This document shows positions 5,671-6,851 of a DNA stretch of 6,851 bases, in pieces (the first letter of the stretch is position 1; each line of letters opens with the position of its first letter). The translations under genes were made by a program, and so were the position numbers. The stretch comes from UBA1737 sp964474685 (lineage in GTDB: Bacteria > Bacillota_I > Bacilli_A > ML615J-28 > CAG-313), in contig CAYYTE010000055.1 in assembly GCA_964474685.1 (NCBI GenBank), forward strand, positions 1 through 6,851, given 5' to 3'. A model generated the notes under the pieces. That model was given only the letters and a program-made list of their open reading frames with translations. It ran no database searches and was not told the origin of the DNA.

Positions 5671-6851
5671 ATGGAATATGGGTTAATTGGGAAGACTTTA
5701 AAGCATAGTTTTTCAAAAGAAATTCATACTTCATTTAATAAGTATAAATATGAACTCATAGAACTTCCTGAAGAAGAACTACCTACTTTTTTGAAACATC
5801 GCTGTTTTAAAGGAATTAATGTTACAATTCCATATAAGGAAAAGGTAATACCGTACTTAGATTATGTATCTCCTGAAGCTTCATTAATTGGAGCGGTAAA
5901 TACAATAGTAAATATTCATTCGAAATTATATGGATATAATACGGATTATACCGGTTTTTCTTGTTTATTAAAACATATCAATTGTGATATTCAAGACAAA
6001 ACTATTGCTATTTTAGGAACCGGTGGTACCTCATTAACTACGAAAGCTGTATGTAAAGATTTAAAAGCTAAGAAAATCTATCGAATCAGTCGTAGAAAAA
6101 AAGATGATTCGAAAGATATATTATCCTATGAAGAATTAGATAATAAAAAACTTGATATAGATGTAATCATTAATGCAACTCCTTGTGGAATGTATCCGAA
6201 TAATGATGAAATTAATCATTTTATTGAAATATCTTCATTCTTAAATGTTGAAGATATTATAGATGTTGTTTATAATCCGCTACGTACCAATTTAGTGTTA
6301 GATGGAAAGAAAGAAAACATTTGTTCTATCGGCGGTTTATATATGCTTATTTGTCAAGCGGTTGCATCTAAATGCTTATTTTTAAATGAACCCCTTGATG
6401 AACAATTGATTCAAAATCTTAGTAATGAGTATTATAAACAGTTGTTTAAAACAAAAGAAAACATTGTATTAATTGGGATGCCATCCTCTGGGAAATCAAC
6501 TCTAGGAGCAAACCTTGCTAAAAGAATCAATAGAGCATTTTATGATTCGGATTCTGAGATTGAAAAAGAAACGAATGATAAAATTTTTCATATAATTCAA
6601 ACAAAAGGAATATCTTATTTTCGCGAATTAGAAAGAAATACAATTGCAAGATTATCCAAACTAACAGGTTGTGTAATTGCAACGGGTGGAGGAACAATAC
6701 TTGATAATACCAACGTTCAATCGTTAAAACAAAATGGGAAATTATATTTTTTAAATCGTTCCCTTGAATTTCTATCCCCTACAAATACACGTCCCTTATC
6801 GAGTAGTTTTGAATCGCTTGCTCAACTATATAACACTCGGTTACCTATTTA
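5671..6851 (+). CDS. aroE-aroK: Fused shikimate dehydrogenase-shikimate kinase (3' end outside window)
   Basis: One uninterrupted frame of at least 393 codons carries two enzymes, reducing 3-dehydroshikimate and phosphorylating shikimate. The AroE part (about 1-260) has LIGKTLKHSFSKEIH (5-19), with Ser13 and Ser15 as the shikimate serines. Lys56 in NVTIPYKEK is the catalytic lysine, Asn77 lies in GAVNT, and Asp92 in NTD is the second catalytic residue. LGTGGTS (115-121) is the NADP loop, followed by SRR (140-142) and NATPCGMYP (168-176). IGGLYMLICQA (220-230) holds the conserved Gln229. The AroK part starts about 264 with the P-loop GMPSSGKST (269-277). It continues with YDSDSEIE (291-298, Asp292 and Asp294), the shikimate arginine Arg318 in FRELE, TGGGT (338-342), the LID arginine Arg374 in RPLS, and Arg390 near the edge. 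There is no in-frame ATG between codons 225 and 270 and no SD at the junction, so AroK is not separately translated. Perhaps 40 codons are missing beyond the window. Confidence 0.93.
   Translation, partial: MEYGLIGKTLKHSFSKEIHTSFNKYKYELIELPEEELPTFLKHRCFKGINVTIPYKEKVIPYLDYVSPEASLIGAVNTIVNIHSKLYGYNTDYTGFSCLLKHINCDIQDKTIAILGTGGTSLTTKAVCKDLKAKKIYRISRRKKDDSKDILSYEELDNKKLDIDVIINATPCGMYPNNDEINHFIEISSFLNVEDIIDVVYNPLRTNLVLDGKKENICSIGGLYMLICQAVASKCLFLNEPLDEQLIQNLSNEYYKQLFKTKENIVLIGMPSSGKSTLGANLAKRINRAFYDSDSEIEKETNDKIFHIIQTKGISYFRELERNTIARLSKLTGCVIATGGGTILDNTNVQSLKQNGKLYFLNRSLEFLSPTNTRPLSSSFESLAQLYNTRLPI

Noticed and set aside
5261..5734. Minus-strand frames (70 and 61 codons) opposite aroC and the start of aroE-aroK
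   Set aside because: Both are antisense shadows of clear enzymes and lack SD sites or recognisable motifs.

Overview
The window is AT-rich, gene-dense bacterial DNA with every gene on the + strand. It looks like a low-GC member of the Bacillota. The Shine-Dalgarno (SD) sites are strong (AGGAGGT, GGGAG), the promoter is of TRTGn-extended -10 type, and the aminotransferase, PheA and AroC resemble clostridial and erysipelotrichial forms as I remember them. Tryptophan is always TGG and no intact gene contains an in-frame TGA, so the standard bacterial code applies. The exact lineage cannot be fixed by eye.

Region 1 (1-1103) is the end of an ABC-2 type exporter operon. It holds the 3' part of an ATP-binding subunit and a complete six-helix permease. 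The ATPase frame stops early at 374, but its expected C-terminal tail is readable in the -1 frame up to 451, overlapping the permease start. This is the signature of a one-base frameshift, real or technical.

Region 2 (1104-1261) is intergenic. It holds an 84-nt nested imperfect inverted repeat followed by eight T's, read as the terminator of the ABC operon. An extended -10 promoter and SD for the next operon follow directly. The predicted leader is only about 25 nt, too short for a T-box or attenuator.

Region 3 (1262-6851) is an aromatic amino acid operon that runs off the right edge. Its order is a class I/II aminotransferase, then a chorismate mutase-prephenate dehydratase-ACT protein (PheA), AroB, AroC, and a fused shikimate dehydrogenase-shikimate kinase (AroE-AroK) cut by the window end. 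Neighbouring genes overlap or lie within 10 nt, and in two junctions the TAG stop codon is part of the next SD. Together they supply 3-dehydroquinate synthesis, the reduction and phosphorylation of shikimate, chorismate formation, and its conversion to phenylpyruvate; the aminotransferase probably makes phenylalanine. DAHP synthase, dehydroquinase (AroD), EPSP synthase (AroA) and a tyrosine-branch enzyme are not in the window.

I see no novel defence, mobile or RNA-guided system. The points most worth a second look are the ATPase frameshift, the AroE-AroK fusion and the long nested hairpin.
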